DNA from: Cyanoderma ruficeps
Lineage: Eukaryota > Chordata > Aves > Passeriformes > Timaliidae
Direction: 5' to 3'
NCBI GenBank assembly: GCA_008694505.1
Contig: VZDJ01000063.1
Coordinates: 2,616,339 to 2,680,338 of the forward strand
DNA length: 64,000 nucleotides
Each line of letters begins with the position of its first letter. Position 1 is the stretch's first letter. Positions 12,460-26,850 of the stretch are shown in pieces. Position numbers and translations under genes: made by a program. The notes beneath the pieces were generated by a model, which was given only the letters and a program-made list of their open reading frames with translations, had not been told where the DNA came from and ran no database searches.

Positions 12460-15400
12460 ACTGCTCATCCCAGGACAGGCAGCGAGGCCCCTGTGAGCCT
12501 CTCCATGTCTCCCACCCCCCTGAGCCCCTCGGGGAGCCGAGTTCTGCTGGGTGCCCACCCTGCAGCTCCTTTTCCTCTGCTCATTGAGCCCTCAGTCCCT
12601 GGTAGTATCGACCCTGGCACTAAATCACCTCCCACCTTTCCTCTGCCTTGCAAACACTGGGCAAAATATTTATAGCTCCTGCTGGGGATGCAGCTCACGT
12701 GCCACGTATTTCAACAACAAGGACTTATTAAATAATAACTGACATTTACCTAGCTGCCTCTTGTCCTCAGGGCCCCCAGGACTTGGCAAACTTTAATTAA
12801 TAGTTGTTTTAATAGTTAAATAACCTTTATAACTGCATTTCATTTATTCCGGGCCCGTCAGAAATAAAGTCATAATGATCTGAGTCAAGCGATAAAACAC
12901 AACATCTGGTTTAATGTTTGCAGGTTATTTAATGAACTGAGGAACCTGGCAGAAGAACTAGATATTTATTTCTTCTTCTTCTTGTAAGAAATGGGGTTTG
13001 TGGTGAGATACAGCTTGATGCTGGTATTTGGTCTCCTGTTTTTTTCAGCAGTGGGTTCAGCTGCAGGACCCCGTTGTGCCCATCCCGTGGGAACAGGGTG
13101 CCAGGGCATGACCACAGGCAGAGTGCAGAACACCGCTGATTTATCCGGGGGTGCATTCCCTGCCATCTGTTTTTACATGGCCCTGGATGAGCAGTTCCAA
13201 CACAGCACACGCTTCACTGGCCACGGAGTTCCTGCATCTGCAGAATTCATGGCAAGGCTGGCAGTTGTCCCAGAGCATCCTCCCCCGGAGCGGGTTCCAG
13301 GACAGGCAGTGCCACCTCCAGAGGCTTCTGAAACTTGCTCCAGAGGGCTGAGCAGCCCCTCACACCTGAGTCCCTGATGTGGCTCCCACCTCTTGCCTTC
13401 TGACATGCAGCAGGCCCCGTCCCCATGTCCCAGCTCAGCCACCTCCCTGCAGCTCGGCGTTACCTGCTCTCCCTCAACTTGTGACACATTTTCTCATCTT
13501 TCTCTGCAGCCTATTACGAGTATCCTGACTAATGTTGCTTAACGCAGCTCACTCTGTGGATCCCAGAGTACCGTCTGCACAATAAAATTAACTTCCTCGG
13601 GCATATTTTGGGTTCTCGTGCTCCCCCCGCAATGTTACCTATTAATTGCACAGAGAAAATATTCCAGAAACTTACTTGTGCCCTTGAGCTACATTCATGT
13701 TTATTTCCATAACTCTTTGATACAATATTTGTCTTTGCCTGACTTAGTTTGCCAAAAGGAAAGGGAGAAGGAGGAGAAGCATATGAGGGATTTGGATTGC
13801 CTCACATCTGCCTTTCTTTAAGCAGCCCATATGGGAAAACATATTCTTCTGCACAGAATTTGTTAAAGGTTTCATAAAACGCATTGCGTACACATTTAGC
13901 ACAGAACCCAGCAATATTTATATTTAAAATGGGTCCAAACAGATCCATTTGGAGAGCGCTTGGAAGATGTAGGGTGGCAGTGCACATTGCGAATGTAATA
14001 GTCTCGTTAGCTGGCTCAGCTTGTGGGATCTGCTCCGTGAGCTGATGGGAGAAGAAGCTCCCACTGTGGTAAGTGTAAAAATCATAATGTATGCAATGCT
14101 GCGAGCATATTTCATCTCTGACGCTCCGAAGAGGCGACATTATCCATGTTCCCCCTTAAGACAGAGTAGCTCAGTAAATGGGAACCGACATGAGTGGATA
14201 CTTTGTCTATTTCCCAGCTGTCGGTGTAAATCACCAGTGGCAACTTGCAACCCCCTGGTTCCTGTGGGTGCACAGCTACTCACGTGAATCGTCCCATGGA
14301 GCCCCCTGAAGTAATTAATGGAATTCAGGTTCCACGGGCTGGATCAGCCCCGTGGGGTGAGCGGGGACAGCCGCATTCAGCCCTGCTGGAGCCCAGCACC
14401 AGCGCAGCTCCTGCGGGGCAGGCAGGGATGGGGAGCTGTGGGACGGAGGGCAGAGCCTGATCTCCAAGGTGGGTGATCTGTGGGTGTCTGTGTCGTGATC
14501 CCAGCAGGAAATCGGCCCGGTTATGGGTTTATTTTATAGGGACGAGATTTAAAACCACGTTAGTCTCTGCCCGCCCCCTGCCCAGGGTGTTCCCTGCACA
14601 GCCCCATTCCCAAAGGCTGGGGATGGCAGGTCCTGCCCGTAGCAGCAGCAGCAGCAGAGGCTGGGAAGCACTAATTACATCCCATTAGCTGCTTTTCAGC
14701 CTTCGCTGGGTTCGGTTTGGTCTGGTTTATCTGAATCTTTATTAGATAAGCTTCAATTAGCACCAGGGCGTGTGATGCAACAGCCTCAGTGATCCCATCC
14801 GGAGAGGCGGTGCCGTTCCGGGCCATCCCGAGCGCGCACAGCCCTGCCTGCCTGGAGCTGATTTCATTTCGTCTCGGCAATCTTCTGCTATGCACTTAAG
14901 TAAACAAAGATCAAGCTACTCACAGCCTTAATTAGGCTGCACATAAATAAGAGATTACTGGATTAGCCAGGAGTATAGTGGGAGAGTAACAATCACAGCA
15001 AGAAAACCCCACCCACCCGTGTTTCCCTTGCAGCACAGCCCTGTGGATCTCCCCTGTCCCTTCCCACCCCACGCTGGTTTTTTCCTGTCTTGCCCAGCTG
15101 CGGGGCTGATGTGAGGAGAGAGGATGCGGGTTGTGCGGTGCTGGGTCCTGCCAGGACGGGAGGGTGGCTGGGGGGATCCGCGGGGACCTGCAGCATGTCC
15201 CGCTCCTCCGGGAAGCTGAGGCGTGACGATGTTCATGGCAAGTTTTGGGGCAGGCGGGGTCTCTGCTGCTTATGCCCAGCAACACCCAAAGGCTCTGATT
15301 CTGCGGTCTGCTTTCCCTGGCATGGCGCGGGATGGAGGGATGAGGCAGGGAACATCCCAACTCTCCCCCAGCAGAGGGGTTGCTGCTCTGGGCTGCCTCA

Positions 15401-18400
15401 TTTCCCGCCTGGAGCAGCAGAGGATCGCGGGGAGACGTTCCCAAAAGGCATAAAATATTACCAGGAGATGCTTTTTCAGCCAAGGTGCTGACACAGCACT
15501 ATACGTGTTTCTTAACCAGGAGCGATGTCTGAGTTATCTCAACCTAAAGCCTGAAATATACATTATAGGCTGTGTCTTTCTGTGCTTTATTTGGGCTGCA
15601 AAGTGATATCTTATTATTTCTCCCTCCTGGGCATCCTTTAATGAATCTAGATTTGAAAGTGAAATATTTATTGTATTTCGGGAGCTTAAGCATGGAAGGA
15701 GAGGAGGAGGAATATGCAAATTTGCCAGAAAACATTTTTAAAAAGTCTCCTCTTTACTAAGAAAAGAAGGTGCAAGTGTGATCTACTGAGCCTTAGAATA
15801 GATCCCCAAAAAATGACAATGGGGGGAGTAGGACTCTCCCAGGAACTACCCCGTTCTGGCTCCTCTCAAACACTTTGGGAATTAAGTGGACACCTGGAGT
15901 TAAAGATCTGTCTCATTGTTCTTAGTCCTCAACCTGGCCATTGCAGTGCTTTGGGAAAATGCAGAAGAAAATATTTTTCTGCAAATAAACCAGAAACAAA
16001 GCAATAAAGCCAAGTGTATTGGCACAGGTAAATGCAGATTTAATGCAAAAGTTGCCAGAGCCCCAGCTTCACTGGACTCCCACACATTTGTTTTAAAAAA
16101 GAATTATTTTGCCATCTTCCGCAGCCAAAATGAAGCAAGCTATTAATGGGCTATGATTCTGTCACTTCAGACCATTGTAGTGTAAGTATTTCATGGAGCA
16201 AAGACAGAGTATGTGAACAGCACCTTTGGCTTCAGCTATTGCAAACAATACGGGGCAGAAATAATTGAACTAAAAAGAAATTACAGCTATTTGGGGAGGT
16301 GCCAACTCTGCTGCATGAGAGAGGAGGCTGCAGGTGCCGAGTCAGGCACGTGTTTTAAAAAAAATCAGGATAAAAATCACTGGGTTTGATGCCGGAGAGA
16401 TTTTTGGTGGAGAGGGAGCTGCTCTGTCAGCGTTATGTACAGGCAGAGAGGATGGAAGAGAAGGCCTTGCCTGTATGGGGAATTGTGTTGGGTTCAGGCG
16501 GGCTGGTATGAATCTCTGTTTGTGCTTTTAAGTCTCAGATGTATCATCCAGCCACCGCAGCTTAACAAGTTGCTGTTTGTCAGCTGTGCTGTAAGTCACC
16601 GTGGGCGTGCTCAGCACCCGGCTCGGGGATGCCATAAAGCTCGGCAGATTGTGCCTTTCATCTGGTCTCATTCCAGTTCTTTTAGCTTCAACTAGTTCCT
16701 AATCATTACAAAAGCCCCAAACGAGGCTTGTTTCCCACGGAACAGCCATTTGGGCAGTTTTCTTGGCATCTTCACCGAGTTGTACTGGGATTTGGATTAG
16801 CCTGGCCCTCGCCCGTGCCCCAGGCATTCCTGTCGAACTTTCTCCATCTCGCTCTGCACCACTGGGGACACCCCACCCTTGGGGACAGCTCGGTGGCTTC
16901 AGCAGGTCAGAGCCGGGCTGGCACCATCTGCATCCCTCCATTGCCTCGGTCATCTCACCCTCGGGCAGAAAATGGGAGAGGAGGAAGAGCTGCAGCAGCA
17001 GGATTGAAATGTTTCAGCCCTGCTGGGCTGCGGCGTGGCAATATTTCACTCTGAAATAGATTTTTCACTTGAAATTTGTTAAATGGTGGATGTCAGCTGG
17101 GAAACTCAATGTTTTGATGGCTGGAAGTGCCTGTTGGAAGGGGAACTTCTTTCACAGTGATGGTGAAGCACCTGGCTCCCAGCTCAGAGCACACAAATAT
17201 ACATTCTATGATATATAATGCAATATGTAATATACAGTGCATCGGCTTCTGTATATGTGAAATATTTGCCCCGTGAATATGGCTGGTTTAGCAATGAAAA
17301 GGGTTACCCACAGCCCGGGTTTGAAGGGAGCAGTCTGTCACCCAGAGAAATGGAGCTCTGTGGAGCTTCCAGCAGGTCTCAGGGAGGGTGAAATGCTGAT
17401 CCCTCCTTCCCAGAGAGCCAACAATACTCTGGTGGTGCCACGTGCAGAGCAGGACACCTGCAGCTGTCACAGGGATCTGCATCATGGTGGCACCTGAGGG
17501 TCCTGGCCCAAGTGCATAACCCTGGAGCACCTGTGCCAGCAGTCACATGAGTCACTCCACACTCCTTCACTTCTCCGAAGGTTCTGAACTGATAAAATAG
17601 AAATTTCCTGGTTTTCCAAAAAATTTTCAGCTGGCTCTGGCTAATTTCCTCCACCCAGAGTGACACAATTTCACAGCAAATTCATCACTGCAGCAGCTGC
17701 TTGGCACCATCTCTGTTCCAGCTCCTGCCAGCCCTCATTGTCCCCTCCCTCTGCCTCCTCAAATGCCACCTGTGGCACTGGTCCTCCACTCAGCCCGTTC
17801 CTTTCCATTTCAGGGAGACTCTCTTCCAGCAGAGGGTGAAACAAACCCTTCCACGTCCTGTTCCGTGGTGTTTTACCTGTCCCAGCCCCGCTGTCCCCTG
17901 TCCTGCCACTCAGTGCGGACACCAGGCAGGGATATCAGGGCTGTGGGCACAGAGGACCCCACATCAGCCCAGCCAGGCCACAGGGAGATGCCTTCAGGAG
18001 CTGTGCCTCTGTCCCAAAGCTCACCCAGCTCGCTGATGTGCAGTTCCTGAGCAGCTGGACAGCTGATGACCTGAGCAAGTGGAAGGACATCTTCAAGGCA
18101 GGCGGATTTTTTTGGGAGATGAGATTAAAAATGTATTAATTGGGCTGGGACCTACACACCCGAATGCAAACAGGGAACGTGACCTGGTCCCTGCCAGCTC
18201 CCCGAGTGTCGGCTGGTGTGGAGAGGCCTCTGTGCCCCCTGCACAGGAGGGGTCCCCCCCAGCCCTAACCTGCTCCTGGGGAAGGAGCTGTTTGCTGCTG
18301 TCAAGTGGAGAAACTCTGTTTGTGGCTTTGTTACTTGACGTGACGGGAGCTCCCGGGAGACAGGGGAATTGAAGACAATGCTTTTTTTTCCCTTTATTTG

Positions 18401-21400
18401 CCGGGCAGAGATACAGGGGAAGTGTGTGAAGGCTCCCAGCAGTGCAAGACTGGATATTCTTGTGGTCAATCACAGTTCTTAACCTTTCTCATTCCTGCAG
18501 CGAGTCCCCTTGGGGTTGTTTGCTTTTCGACTTCAAGACTGCCTCTCTGAAGGCAGCCAGGAGAGGGGGAGGCTGTCACACAGCCGCGGCAGCCCTGTGT
18601 CCCCCTCTCCCCTGGCATCAGGCCACCAAAGGCAGGCTGGAGCCTGGTGCTGTCCTGGGTCTGGTGCCAGTGAAGCTTTTGTTGTACAAACCTCCCCACT
18701 CCACTGAAGGAATAAGTGAGGTTGTTTTGATTCCAGCAGATGACAATCTGACTTAAAATACACTTGAGAGTTTGGTCAGGTGTATGTTAGCTCTTGTAGA
18801 CATCTGGATGGTGCTTTGGGTTTTCCCCCCAAAGAATCCAAACTTCCCCTGCTGCAGTGAATCCGCTGCCTGCACCGGGACTGGGGGGTGGATGGGGCCC
18901 ATCCCTCCATCTCACCCTCACCTTTGGGGACCTTCAGCACAGCACTGGGGTTAAAAAGGCAGAGGGCAGGCAGCGGGGAGCAGGCTGAGGCGAATCCTGG
19001 CCCTGCTGGCCATCTCCCCTCTCCTCCCCTGCTCTGCTCCAAAGCCACTCGCGGTGCCGAATTCATCTCAATGTCATTTTCTTTGAGATGTGAGCTGGAA
19101 CAAATCCGGAGCAGCTGCTCCATCTCTAAGTGTCCTTCAGGGATCCCTTCAGCAGACACTTTGCAGGATATAATGATGACATTCTAACGAGCGCTAATGC
19201 ACACGTTGTCATCTTTCTGTATTTACACTTCCCACAGGAGGCATCGTTCCAAGAAGGAAAAGTGAGAGACGGAAACTTTTACGCAGAAACTTCGGCGCCT
19301 GCGCCGGAGAACCTGCCTGACTGGGAGGAGCTGTGGGCTGGGAGATGCCCAGGCTGTGAGGGGCAGTGGCTGGCAGTGCACAGAGGGGTGCCCAGGAGAG
19401 GACAGACACCAAGCAGGAGCCCCCTGATCCCTGCAGTTACATTACACCAGGCTGTAGGGACAAAGAGGGGAACAAGGATTATTTTGCAGAGTGACAGCAG
19501 AGCCCATATCACTCCAGACCTCACCAGCTTCAGTCTCATGATTTCACTGGGATTTTCACCAGGGCATTCCATGTGCTGGAACACGTGGGCCTTCCCCCTG
19601 CTCTGCCCCTGAAGATGCCACACAGAACAAACTCACAGCCCTTCTGGTAGACACCCATTAGCCACACCATTAAACAAAACCATCGTGGCACAGCACTGTC
19701 CCATAGCTGTCCCTGCCAAAAGGACTCTGGAGTCGCTTGTGCAGCGAAACTCTCCTTGTCCAGGAGGAAACAAGAGGAATCAGTTCTTTCCCTCCAGGAA
19801 TGTTAAATACAAATGCATGGACATGTGTGCCGATAGATAAATAATAAAGGAGAACCCACTGAAGTGACTGGAATGAGACGCTGTATCCGTGTGGCCTTTC
19901 AGCACTGGCAGCTGGAATGGATAAGGTCGTCACTTTGTCCTCTGCTTGCTGATCTTATTGGGAGGAAGATTATATCAAATAAATAATACATCAAAGATTC
20001 CTCTTTCCATCTCTCTGCTGTCCCCCACTGCATTACCTGGGCTGGGAGTGAGGATCTGGCCAGGATGATAACCAGGAATAAACGGCCCTGCTTGTCGGGG
20101 GAAATTCTGCTGGCAAATTTCCGAACCAGATTAAAAAGTAAATGAGATTTCTTCTGGAGAGTTATTTTCAAGGGTTTTGTCTGCCGATGTTCTCGTGCAA
20201 GATTGCAGCTTTGCCAAGGGGGGAAAAGAACAAAAGGGGAGGATAAAGAACCGAGGTTGCAATTATCCAACAGAACGAGGTTCTCCAGTGAAAGCACCTA
20301 ATCAGAAAGTCTCAAATTTGCTTAAAATACAAAGTGTGGTACAACATTTATTTATAATCTGCCTCACCTGCTCAGATAAAACTGTTTCTAAAGGCAGGCA
20401 ATTGCAGGAGACAAGCTGTAAAATGGAACAAATGGAATCAAATCGGGTATTAATAACAGTGGAATGAAATAATAACAGAAGTGGGTCTTTGAGCAGAGAA
20501 GAACTCCTGTGTTCCAGCGAACACAGGTAGAGCCATGTGGGCATTCCCAACCAGGAGGCACAGCAGGACAAGGGGGAGGGGGAGGCAGAGGTTGTGTGAG
20601 CCCCCAGCATGCTGCAGGAGGGTGTGGGCCCGTGGTTAACGAGGTGAGTGGCGAGGCTGCCTTCCTGGGGGAAGGTGAAATCAGTTATGTCCAGGAGAGT
20701 CTCCAGAGCTGAACACAGTGTGATGCTCCTCCAAAGCCTTCAACTGGGGCCCTGGGTGAGTCCCTGGGTGTTTATTTCTCTGTTAATGCAGTGGAAATGT
20801 CATTGGTTTGGTTGTTTGGTCAGTGGTTTAGTTATCTGATACCGAACTTTAGTCCATGAGCACACACCATGTGCCCTTGAACTGCTCGGAAGCTCAAGGA
20901 GTGACTGTAGTAAAACAAGGCAGGGAATGTGTCAGCTGCAGAATGAGATGGTTTTACCCATGTCAAGGAGCTCTTGCTGCAGCCAGGCGTATGGAGAAGT
21001 CCTCTGGCGTCGTGAAATTTGGTTGCATGGGTGTTATTCCACGTTTTGTGTCCTTGTGCTCTATAACAAGTTCTTTCCCTCTCTGCAAGGTCATTGACAT
21101 GAAACACAAGCTGGGGAATTGTATTTACACTCAAACATTTATAAACCCTTTTGTTATTGTCCTTTGCTGTTGGGGAAAACAGACAAAGGTGCTGGGTTTG
21201 GGGCTCCACAGTGAGATGTTTCGAGTCAGCACAGCTGGTTCCCATTACTCATAATCCCAGCCCAGGCAGAACCTACTGGAGACGGTGGTTTGGGGGTCTT
21301 GAAACTTCTTGTCCATAAACAGCGAGTCAGATCACAAACACCTGTGTGTGAGCCACTGTCCAGGGAGCAGCTTGCTGATCTCCTGCAACCTGTGCTCCTA

Positions 21401-24400
21401 AATGCCCCAGAGAAAACTTGAAATTAATAAAAAACCCACTTCCTCCTCCTGTTCCTTACAGCAGGTGAGGAGCAGGTGGCTTGTCCCCTGGCTGGGCTCT
21501 GTGTTGGAGCTGGCAGCAACCTCCTGCCCCAGCCTGGCCTGGCCTGGCCTGGGGGCTGCTGGCAGTGGTCAGGCCGTGGGAAGCAAGGCCAGGCTTCCCC
21601 CTGTGCTGTGGCTATTCCCTCACCATGCACAGAGGTGGGCACTGGAGCTGGACCCCACCGTGCTGTGGAGGACCCCACAATGCTCCTGGAGACTCATGTG
21701 CTGATTTTCTGCTTTCGGGATATTGCTGTGCAAGTAATTAAAATTCATTGAAAGAATGGAAAGGCTCTAAACAAACTGTGGGCAGCTCCTGGCAAGTGTG
21801 AGTGGACAGGGCAGTACTGGAGGGGTCCCTGGGAGGTGACACGGGGTGCACACAGGTCTCTGTATGTGCCAGGCTCTCCCAGGGATGCTGCACCACTGTC
21901 AGCATCCACCACCGTGCCAGCTGCCCTTAACCCCAGCTCCTGCCCTTCATTTTGTATGGTTTGGGCAGCCGTGTTTGCAGCCCGAGCAGCTGCAGGGCTG
22001 ACACCGGTGACGCGCTCGGTCCGTGCGGGCTGACTCCTGTAATTGGGGTCAATCACAGAAAAAACCCTGTCACAGCAGAAAGTGCTTCTCAGCTGCTGGG
22101 GCTGACACAGACAGCGGCGCTCTGGGGACAGGGACACAGCCACGCCGCCCTCCCTGCCCTCTCCCTGCCTCTCCTCACCTGCTTTCTCCGCACGTAGCTC
22201 CTCTTTGCTCTCTCTCTCTCCCCTCAGAGCAGGGCAGTGTTTGCCCTGGTGCTGGTTGCCAGATCTGCTTACCCCACCCCACTTCAGACAGAGCTCCTGC
22301 AGCAGTCCTCCCCTCTTTTTTTTTTGGGGAGCAATCCTCCCCCCTGTTTGTTGGGGGAGCAGGGTTTGGAAGCTGGTGAGCTGTAGGAAAAGCCTGGGGT
22401 GCGAGCTGCTCTGTGCTGGTGCCACTGAAATAAATAAACAAACATATAGATCATTGCTGCTCCTCTCTGCTCCCCCTGCCAGTCAGCGCTGAAGGAGCCA
22501 GGGACCTTTCATGGAGATAAATGCAGTGCAAGGGGTAATTAAAGTGACTGATTTCTCCATGGCAGGAGCTTCCCAAGGCTTCACTGCTGTGGTGCCCTTG
22601 TGTTTGAGCGGGGAGACGAGCCAGAGGTGCCAGCACGTCTCGAAGTGGCACGAGCTGGGGACAGCCACCTCCGGTCACCTCTCGCCAGAGGCGCTCAGAC
22701 AGCCCCGAGGTCTGCGAGCAGCATCTCAGCCCACAGATAATAACAATCTCATTTCCCTGCTAGGCTGCACCAGCAGGACCTTTCCCGTCTCCCTTCTCCC
22801 CTTCCCTGTCATGGAGTAGCACGGGGGAAAGGCTTGCAGCTCAGGGCAGGAGGCAGAGATGAAATTGCACAGCTCTTTTATTGACAAAGGGGGGTCTTCC
22901 AAATCTGCCAGGGGTAAGAAGGCCCTGGTGAAGGCAGAAGGAGCAGGATGGCCCTTCAGGATCTGGGGCACACACTGAGCCATTTGTAAACAGCAGCTGG
23001 TCCATGGAAATGGGGGGACCCAGTCCAGAGCCACCGCAGCCGTGTGTGTTCCCAAATGCCTTCTGCCTCTGCTCTGTGCAGCGTCACTGCAGCCCTTCCA
23101 TCGCTTATCGTGAGGGACAGCATGTCTGGCCTTGTTTGTGAGGCATAAATGCTTTGTGCCACTGTTAATCACTGCCCTGCACCTTTAGTCTAAAGCCTCA
23201 TCCAAAGCTGCAACCAGGGGCTCATTTAGGTTTCTGGTTTGTAGCAATAATACCCTTTTAATATGCTAAATGAGAACACAAATGAACCTTCCTTAGGCTT
23301 ATGAGTTGTTGCAAACATCCCTGTACGACTGAAGGTCACTCCATCGGCAGATTGATGCCGCCCTGTCAGGCCCCATTCATCACTCAGGGCTGGCACTGCA
23401 GGTGGCACTGGGGACACCCGTGCTGGCAGGCAGGGGACAGCTCAGTCAGGTGTGGGCTCGTGGATATCTGAGTACCAGTTCCTTCCAGGTCTCCCCAGAC
23501 CTGCAGGCACTGCTGTTCCCGCTCAGATCCCTGGCTTTGGTTGGGGCTTTTTCCATTCCTCAGCAGCAGACACGTCTCTTCTGATGCTATCGTGCATTCC
23601 TCTCTCTTTCCCTTTCTGCTCTTCCTAGGAGCTGGTGTCCTGGTGATCTATGAGTTGTTTGGAGAAGCAGCAAACACTACTTATGCATTATATACATGTC
23701 TTGTCTGTTCCACTTGATAATGCCATTCTTTAATATGCTCAGCAGTAGCTTTTGGGCTGCCTCTCTCCCCTCTCCCCTAAAAGCTGCCTGGCACACACTC
23801 AGGCCTTCTTCTTCATCAAATAATTTAGGGGGTTTTATGTCTAACTTTGTTTTCCAAGATCCTTGTGCGTGGAGAAGAAACCAAACAAAGCACCTGCCTC
23901 AGGACCCTGCAGCATTCCCGTCCTGTTCTTTGCAGGGACAGCATGGCTCTGAGGTTTGGCCAGAGATGGGAGAAGACAATGAGAGATCAGTGCATGGGCT
24001 GGTGTCTCAGTGTGGGTGGAGAGGGAGCTGTCTCCCCTCTGTTTGGTGTAGGAGCTGCCCACACGTTGCCAGTTTGTGTGTAAATTTATTTATTATATAT
24101 GTGTGTGTATGAGTAATGATGCCCCATCACATCCAGACCCTGGCACACAGAGGCAGCAGGAGAGGAGGGGAGCACTGCAGCCTCCTCTTTGCAACAGCCA
24201 CCCTTGGAGGGCCACGGGGTCCCATCAGGGTGTGGCGTGAGTGCTGAAGGCCCAGGAATGGCATGGGCTCTCCTGGAGATGGAGAGCCATTTAAAAAGGG
24301 GGGATAGAGCTTTTTCGGTCCTCTTTTTCCAGCTGAGAGGAGAGCTTCTGTCACCACCACTCTGATTCATGAAAATCACTCTGACCTCTCATATGGAGAG

Positions 24401-26489
24401 TCTCAGCTCTCCGAAGCCAGGGGAATCGTGGCCTCATCCCTGAACTCAGTTATTTTACCTGTTCTCTCTCCAGATACTCTAAATAAAGCACTCGATGTGC
24501 TGCACTCAAGGCGCCCTGACTTCACTCAGTACTCAATGACAGCTTGTTCTTTTTGATTCCCATGCAGAAATTCCCACTATCCCTTGCTTTCTGTTTGCTC
24601 ATCTCCTGCACTCTGTAGAGAGGGCTGTGGGGACCTTGGTCCCTGGGAAGGAGGGGGATTGATTCCTGGGTGCCAGCTCCATCCTCTGCACTGATGCTGC
24701 AGGATAAATCCTGCATCCCTCCACACACACCATCCTCCTCTCAGCATGATGCTGAGAGGGAGAGGAGAGAAGTACATGATAGATAAGCTTTAAAAAGGAG
24801 TCCAGGGTCACAGCTTTCTCTATAAAAAGTAAATAATGTGAAGAGCAGAGACCCATCTCCCAGCTGGCACATGCGAGGAGCTGAGAACGTGCTTTGCCTT
24901 GTGATGGGGAGCTCCCTTGGGACCTTGGACCTGCCAGTAAATGAGAGACCCATGGGGCGAGTGTCTGATGCACAGCCTGGGGCAGAAAAACAGCCTCAGA
25001 GCGAGAAACACTGACAGAGAGAGACTCGGAGGCTGTTAAGACATTTGCCTCTTGCATAGAATTTCCTCTTCTTGTGTTTCCATTTGGCACACAGTGCTTT
25101 GGAACATGGCTTGTTCCAAAGGGCTCTGGATGGAAAGCTCCCCCAGTTCTGAGCAAAGGCAGCTGGGTGACTAAATGCCAGGGGGAAGCACTGTCTGGAG
25201 GAGAGGGTGCTGGTACACTCCATGCATTGCTGCCAAGGTGCCCACCTGGTGAGATCAGCTGGGCTGATGTTGCACAGCTGGGAGTGGGTGGCACAGAGGG
25301 AAATGTCGTGTCTTTGGTGGCCGGGCATGCTGAGGCAGCATCCCACCCTCGCAGGAGCTCGGCAGCATCCCCACTGCCTGAGTCAGCAGCAGCAGCAGCA
25401 GAGTACAACTTGACCTTGCGTGGAAAAGATGTCAAACAAATCTTTGTGCTCGTCACACATGGCTTGAGACACGCGAGCACAGCTCCCCACAAATCAATCT
25501 CTCGCCTTGGCCTGCCCATGTGATCCTTTGCTGGGGAGGAGTGTGAGGCTCTTGGTGCTACATCCACCTCCCCTTCTGTCCCCAGAGCCCCGGGGTGTAA
25601 TGGGGTTATGGAGAAGCTTCACTGAGCAGCACCCCCCGCATGATGAGCCGGTCATACAAGCTTGGGCAATCACATTTAGCATCATAATTACAACTTGAAA
25701 TGTCCTTGCAGAATCTGCAGGGGCTACAAGGAGAGGAGAACAAAATGTCTTCTTGCTGGGATAACACCTTGCATCCCTACAAATGGATTTGGTGGTGTGA
25801 GGGGGGGACAGGGATAGGAGGAAATCCCACATGAGAGTTCCACAGTGTGAAAATGAAGCATTTCTGGGGAAACGAGGGAAGCTGCTGTCAAACCCGTGGA
25901 GTGGAGCAAAGGTGCCAGCTCCTGCATGTCAGTGTTCCTGCGCTGGGGGACTGTCCTTCAAGCTTCAGCCTCCTGTGCAGCTTGGCAGCATCGCCCACCT
26001 CCTTCCTCCGCTGTTTGGGGCAGGGAGGGGACTTAACAGGGTTTTTTGTGCAAAGGCATAATTATACTTCCCTGATTAATCTTCAGCCTGAATGGAGTGC
26101 TTGCCATCAATCTTTGAAACAAACATGTCTATTTATATTTTAATTATCTTTCTTCTTTCCTAAAGTTCAGGTTGATTTGAGCTTCTCTTACATATTTATC
26201 ATCAGAGCGATTCTCTCTGTGCCTTTCCTGGTGCTTGGCACGTGAGAGCACAATGCCTGCTGGCGAGGGGTGGCCACCCAAACCCCTGTTTGGGCTTGGA
26301 ACCAACCGGTGTTTGTGAGTGCTTGGTCATGGCATGCCCACAGCCTGGCAGAGGGAGCCCGTCTCCAGTGGCACCAGGAGCTGGGGGAGAGAGAATCCGT
26401 CTCCAAGGGAGCGCACGGGCTGAATTTCGGAGCGCCCGGTTTTCCCTGGGCAACCGCTCCAGCCATTCTTTCATTTGCAGCAAGGCGCT
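12460..26489. other. gene-poor flank with candidate conserved noncoding blocks
   Basis: No exon is supported. AT-rich, repeat-free blocks at 12,690-12,960, 13,800-14,140 and 15,550-15,780 carry many TAAT/ATTA cores and look like conserved noncoding elements. Short CAG runs lie near 14,640 and 25,385. The rest is ordinary unique DNA with a moderate GC level. The 322-codon minus frame at 24,599-25,567 has no family features and is not called a gene. Confidence 0.45.
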
Positions 26490-26850
26490 GTAATTTGTAA
26501 ACATTAATGACCATTATTACTATTAAAAGGAAAGAAAGCGACTAGCCCTGTAACTAATTACTTTAAGTGTTTTCAATGAGCCGCAGTTCGGCTCCTTTAT
26601 AAAATCTCCCGCTGCGCAGACCAGATTGTCATTATGATCGGATCTATCCTTGGACCTATTAATTTTGCCCGGAATAACAGCCGAACAGATGCGGGGAGAA
26701 GGCTACTCTGATTAACATAATTCTTTTCAAAGCCCGCGTGCTCCCCGAAGGCCGGCGCCGGCTCCTCCCGCCGCTCCCGGCTCTCATTACGGCCGGAGGA
26801 GGCCGGCGCTCATCGGCGATCCGGGCAGATGCTGCTTCTCAGAGACGAGG
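26490..26850. promoter_or_regulatory. candidate regulatory block: AT-rich core joined to a CpG patch
   Basis: The left part (26,490-26,735) is dense in TAATGACC, TAATTACTTTAAG, TTATGATCG and GATTAACATAA-type homeodomain and nuclear-factor-like cores without recognised repeats. The right part (26,735-26,850) is CpG-rich with GGCCGGCGCCGG. This pairing is typical of developmental enhancers or distal promoters. Function is inferred only. Confidence 0.35.

Noticed and set aside
11989..12675. 228-codon plus frame and matching minus frames with TNVHVVCATRV-like repeats
   Set aside because: Produced by the 33-bp minisatellite, whose unit length is a multiple of three; not a repeat protein gene.
21745..22425. 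226-codon minus-strand open frame
   Set aside because: No recognisable domain; low-complexity Glu/Arg/Gly translation of a GC-rich stretch.
24599..25567. 322-codon minus-strand open frame
   Set aside because: The longest frame in the window, but its composition follows local GC. It has no domain, signal or repeat pattern and no splice context, and several overlapping frames on both strands are equally open.
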